This document shows positions 59,811-64,000 of a stretch of 64,000 nucleotides of DNA, piece by piece. The notes beneath the pieces are model-generated. The model was not told where the DNA came from, made no database searches, and saw nothing but the letters and a program-made list of their open reading frames with translations. Source of the DNA: Mariannaea sp. PMI_226 (taxonomy: Eukaryota > Ascomycota > Sordariomycetes > Hypocreales > Nectriaceae); contig JANFOG010000002.1 of assembly GCA_024336345.1 (NCBI GenBank), forward strand, positions 1,736,001 to 1,800,000, in the 5' to 3' direction. The position numbers and the translations under genes are program-made. Each line of letters starts with the position of its first letter. Positions within the stretch are counted from its first letter, which is position 1.

Positions 59811-61279
59811 TTACAGATCCTTCTTATTGCCATTTGCTGCTCTCTTCGTTGCCTCCTTAGCGATCTTCTCTTGGCGTGCAATACCAGCCTCGACAGCGAT
59901 TCCACCGAAGACGAGAGAAACGCCAAGCCACTGCATTTGGGTGAGGCGGTGGCCAAAGGCGACCACAGAAAGGATCATTGTAACCATCTTGCGAGTGACA
60001 GTGACGGTGACGAGGAGCACTGAAGAAAATGTGGAAAGTGTATAAACTGTCCAGCACGTCAGTTTGGTGAGCCAAGGAGCGCGGCAGAGAAAGTACAAAG
60101 ATCTGAATGAGGACTTACAAATAAAGACTTGGCCTACAGCGCCGCACGCCGCAAAGCCCAGAACGTCCTTCCATACAGTGGGATACCGGCTCATAAAGTC
60201 CAGGGCAGCTTTGAGCTCACCAGCGTTGCCTGCGACATCCATACCAAACCAATCACCGAGTCCCGTCGACACAAGCCACGGGCTTACGCAGAGGTAAGTG
60301 CCTGTGACGAGGGTACTCATGATGTTGTTTGCGCACATCATTTGCGGACCAGAATAAGGGCGGAAGGTTTGGAAGATGTGGTCCTGAGTGCTATTGGTCA
60401 ACCCATCAAAGAGGAGGTTGATACCCAGGAGAAGCAGACCCCAGGCGGTGCTCGCATCATCAGATCGCGCAGACTGCTTTTTCTTCTTGCCCGAGTGCAG
60501 CGTGAAGACCGCGACGCCGCAAGTGACGGCCGCGACGACGAGATACTTGTACAATGGATAGCGGCGTCGGAAGATGGTGATATGGAGGAACATGACAGGC
60601 AGGAGCTTGCAGCTCTTTGCGAGGAGGAAGGTAATGTAGTCAATGTGGGCGAGACTCGCGTAGCCAAATGGACTGGCGAGACTGCTCGTAACAGCGACGA
60701 GCGCGAGGGGCCCGAGGATGCGGCTCGACGGGATGATGGCGGGAACGGGGGAGCTCTTGGGCGTCGAGGCGACAAGGTAGACGGCCCCGACGGTAGCGGC
60801 GAAGACGGACTGGATGGTGTTGAGGAAGACAGGGAAGTGCCAAACTTCGGGATCGTCGACCGGGCCATAAGGCGTGGTGGTAAGCTTCTCTTGAAGGTAT
60901 GCCCACGTCAAGCTGTCAAAGACGAGGATTAGCACGGTAAAGGTGAATGACATCGCGCGAAGCCTCATTCGCATTGCCACTGCATCTCCATTTCCATTTT
61001 CATTCTCATAGGTGCAAGTAGATGCGGTAATCAATGCGAAAAAAGAGCGACGAAGTGAAATCGCAAAACATACAAGGAAGCATAGATACCGGCGACGGCA
61101 ATGACCAGCTGGACGATCCCAGCGTCTTGTTTCTCATGCGCGACGGGCGCTTTTTCGCTAACCACATGGCCATTGTTCTCCGTCCCATTGCCATTGGTAT
61201 CTTCCCAAGAAGCAGTGGTTTTGTTAAAGTACTCAGAGGAGACCTCACGCCTGACCGCGGGTTGTTTCGTTCGTGCCAT
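59811..61279 (-). CDS. hut1: ER nucleotide-sugar transporter Hut1-like (SLC35B1 family; 3 exons)
   Basis: Exons are 61074-61279, 60119-60912 and 59811-60046 with introns of 161 and 72 nt, giving 411 residues. After a ~45-residue hydrophilic N-terminus come about ten hydrophobic segments of the drug/metabolite-transporter fold. Family blocks include GIYASFLTWAYLQEKLTTTP at the first splice junction, SSLASPFGYASLAHIDY, AKSCKLLPVMFLHI, LFDGLTNSTQDHIF and VTVTVTRKMVTMILSV. Hut1 proteins were described as UDP-galactose transporters in yeasts, and mammalian SLC35B1 as an ER ATP/ADP or UDP-sugar exchanger, so the true substrate is open. The protein ends in KKDL, which fits the KKXX COPI retrieval signal and agrees with ER residence. 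Confidence 0.94.
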
Positions 61280-62806
61280 TGGCGCCTATCAGTCTTCTGG
61301 TTGGCGAAAACGATATGATTAATATGTAAAGTAAAGAAGGACAAAGGTGGGAGGAACAGGGACAAGATAATAAAAAAAGTGAGTGAAAGTCCCAGAGAGG
61401 AAAAGAAGCACAGAAAATAAGGTGCAAGAGCACAGTACAGCGCAAAAATTCTTTCTATTGCATTTGAGTTGTCATGATAGAACTTGACAGTTGGCTTCAA
61501 TTCTGGCGAGGCCAACCCTTTTTTATTTAGAATTGGAGGGTCCTTCCCTGATAATAATAGTAACGCGGGTGGAGGGGACTTGAAAGAGGAGGGCCACCAT
61601 GCCCCACCAACTGTGCCACATTATCTGATTACTGTGGCGTTCACGACAACCTGTTCGTTGTCTTAGTTAGAGCACTACGTGCTTTGTCAAGGTATACGAT
61701 GACATGCATGGATACTGAGCCATCATTGTGGGTTGATTTACCAGAAGCAGCCAATGTCACGAATAGTTATGCGAATTTCTCACTCTCATTCTTGATTGAA
61801 ACAAAGCATATGCCTAGATATATTTTTTTTGATTTTGTGGCACTTCGCTCCAGACTAGATACACTCCTAGCAAGCCATTTTCTTCAATATCCGTAATTGA
61901 CATCTTAGGCCGTAGCATGCATGTTGGGCGCGAGTAGGAAGGGAACGAGAAGTCAGAGGGAGGGTTAAGCCGTAGGGAATAAGGGGATGAGGGTATGTAA
62001 TTGCAATACGCTGGTCGATATTACGTGAGAGGTAACGTCGGGAGGCGCAAAGGTCGCGTTGAGGGTAGCAAGTGAAGGACGGTTGCGCGAGGAAGAAGGG
62101 AGGGGAAAAAATGTCGCGAGGTTGTGTCGAGGTTCAAGGAAGAGACCGTGATGTGCCCTTCTCGGCCCTTGATATGAATGCGCCGCCCTGAACGAGTCCA
62201 GCTCTTTTGGTAATCTTTTTTTGTCATTAAACCACAATCATCTCGGTCACATCCGAAATGGTGCCCATCAGTCGTTAGAAAGAGTACAGCGCGTTGTCGT
62301 GGAGCCAAGCAACCGTAGCTCTACCGTAAGAAGGAAGGTGCCGCGAGTCTTTGGTCGGGGGAGGACATGTTAACAGGCGTTCTGGTGTATAGGAGAGGAA
62401 TAGCAATACATCGCACCACCAGAAAAGGGAGAGGGGAGGCGTTGTGTTGATCAAATTTGGGTGATGATGCCATTTCCGGATATAGGGCTGCGAGGTACAC
62501 GACAACCACAGTTCAGTCGTCAATAGGATTCCTCTGCTGTTGCTGGTCGAAATAAGAAAGGAAGAACAAGATAAGAAACAAAAAATGGTGGTGATATGAT
62601 GCTATTTTCGAAGAAAGGGGGAGGAGGTGAGGAGAGAGGATGCTCGTCATCATGTCGTCTGGTATCGTCCTTGGGGAAAACAGAAGCCTCGCGGCAAGTC
62701 AGATCTGGAACTGCCCCAGGTCGTTTCTGCCAAACCCGACCCCGGCAAATCGCACAGAACACGCAAAACAAAACTCAACGAGTGTGTGGATGACCTGATA
62801 ACTCAA
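61280..62806. other. Intergenic region between HUT1 start and the KH-protein 3' end
   Basis: 1.5 kb holding the HUT1 promoter and leader and, on the right, the probable 3' UTR of the minus-strand KH gene. Open frames here (e.g. 62021-62308) lack features of real genes. Confidence 0.55.
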
Positions 62807-64000
62807 TTACTCGGCCTCCTGAAGCTGGCTTCGTCGCATCTTCTCAGCTTCGAGGTTCTCGTACAGGAGGAATAGTGCCGACTCGTTGGCCTTAGCTGTG
62901 CCCATGATAGTGAACATACGTTCACCAGTCTCATCATGAGGAGCCTGAATCAAGAAATATTAGTTTGGACTAAAGGGACCATATCCAAGTCGTTACAAAG
63001 CGTTGCTTACCTTGGCAATGGAGATGCGAGCACCAGAAGTTTTGCGAATCTCGCTGATCTTGCTGCCAGCGCGACCGATAATGCATCCAACCATGTCTGC
63101 GGGAATGCTAATGTTCTGTGTCTGAATCTCTTCTCCGTTCTCATCGTGAGTAGGGGGACCACGGAGGGCAGCGTCAGAATCAGAGCGGCGGTTGTATGGG
63201 CGCGAGCTGCCATTGCTGAAATCGGCGCCGTTGCCCGTTCGCATCACGCGAGGGCTGCCGCCATAATCGCTTCTGCCCGAACCAGAGGTGTATCCGGTAC
63301 CACTGCTAACACCACCGCTAGTAGTTGAGGTCTGGGTGCGAACAACAGGGTTGTAGAGTACGGTCCCAGTACCACGCTGCCAGTCATCAACCAAGCACTT
63401 GCAGATTTCCCACACGGCTCGCTGAATGCCCTCAGGAGTACCCTGAACTTCAACTATCCTCTCAGTGGATTGAGGAAGCATCTCTTTTTGTGCGACCATA
63501 CGAACGCCTGAAGCATCTTGAATGTGCTTAATCTTCAAACCTTGTCTTCCAATGATAGTCCCCATTTGGTTATGAGAGATAAGGAGCTTGATAGCTACGC
63601 GCAAAGAGAGTTAGTAAAATCGGGAGAATATGCGCGTTGGGGGCTGGGCGTACGATGAGTGCCATTGTTCTGGACGATGCCCCCCATGCCCATAGCAGGG
63701 GCGCCCTCAAGAAGAGCTCGAGCTACAATGGCATAGGCGCGAGAGATTGCATCACAGCCACCAGTGATGGTTAGGACACGGTCGTGAACACCCTGTACCA
63801 CCTTGCTGACGCCAGCCTTGACGCCGGTCTCATCCCTGAGGTCAGCCACATTCTTGCCGCCCTTGCCAATAATGACACCGGCTTCCTTGGAAGACACAAT
63901 AGCGCGGAGGGTTAACTGAGCCTGGGCGTACTCCTCGTCCGTCTTAGGGGCGGGCTCGCCGTCGGGACCAAGACGGTCTTCCAAGCGAAGTTGATCCATG
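62807..64000 (-). CDS. Triple-KH-domain RNA-binding protein (PCBP/Rnc1/Pbp2-like), 5' end beyond window
   Basis: Visible exons are 63654 to at least 63999, 63011-63594 and 62807-62944, joined by introns of 59 nt (with a TTTACTAAC branch) and 66 nt. An in-frame ATG occurs at 63999, but the gene probably begins beyond the right edge because family members usually have a longer N-terminus. From that Met there are 355 residues with three KH domains. Each shows its GXXG loop: GKGG in GVIIGKGGKNVADL, GRQG in GTIIGRQGLKIKHI and GRAG in GCIIGRAGSKISEI. A Gly/Ser/Arg-rich linker separates KH2 and KH3. Relatives (fission yeast Rnc1, budding yeast Pbp2/Hek2, animal poly(C)-binding proteins) control mRNA stability, localisation or translation. 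Rnc1 stabilises the Pmp1 MAPK phosphatase mRNA, which is interesting given the MSG5-like gene 4 kb away. Confidence 0.93.

Noticed and set aside
60129..60932. 267-codon + strand frame across the HUT1 gene
   Set aside because: Antisense shadow of HUT1 exon 2, whose protein matches a known transporter family with consistent splice phases.

Overview
The window is nuclear DNA of a filamentous ascomycete (Pezizomycotina). Evidence: short GT-AG introns, mostly 41-200 nt with TRAC/CTAAC-type branch sites; fungus-specific families (a bZIP with a DUF3425-type C-terminus, a Myb/SANT-like factor, the family usually labelled 'LPXTG-motif cell wall anchor' despite unknown function); pyrimidine-rich leaders; gene-poor stretches of 4-10 kb. 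Protein flavour (KH protein, TFIIIC-like phosphatase) and dispersed AGGTACCT intergenic words suggest Sordariomycetes, perhaps Hypocreales. That placement is inference. No rRNA, convincing tRNA, CRISPR, virus or intact transposon was seen.

Layout: iwr1 (671-2110,+) converges on a SANT-like factor (3533-4687,-). A gene-poor 5.9 kb follows, then a histidine-phosphatase TFIIIC tau55-like gene (10632-11787,-), a bZIP/DUF3425 factor (13237-14524,+) and an F-box/LRR protein ending in a CaaX box (15175-17208,-). The next 5.1 kb holds one tentative small spliced gene (20125-20567,-). From 22.3 to 40.3 kb the window is dense: PAS kinase (22312-26175,+), SEA4/MIOS-like SEACAT subunit (26881-30256,-), EFG1 (30898-31864,+), a two-dsRBM protein (32900-34048,+), tRNA 2'-phosphotransferase TPT1 (34204-35269,-) and a 1,198-residue disordered protein (36400-40253,-). 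An APC-family permease sits at 44995-46893(-), followed by a 9.4 kb gap. The right end holds an MSG5-like dual-specificity phosphatase (56347-58782,+), HUT1-like nucleotide-sugar transporter (59811-61279,-) and a triple-KH protein running to the right edge (62807-64000,-).

There is no biosynthetic cluster or operon-like system. Themes are nutrient/TOR signalling (PAS kinase, SEA4), RNA metabolism (EFG1, TPT1, dsRBM, KH), transcription (IWR1, TFIIIC-like, bZIP, SANT), ubiquitin targeting and MAPK signalling. Splice junctions were chosen by hand so that the reading phase stays consistent across every exon. They are predictions without transcript evidence. The most noteworthy items are the prenylation motif on the F-box/LRR protein, the uncharacterised two-dsRBM protein, RGG tails on both ends of TPT1, a tandem repeat of basophilic-kinase-like sites in the large disordered protein, and a KKXX signal on HUT1.
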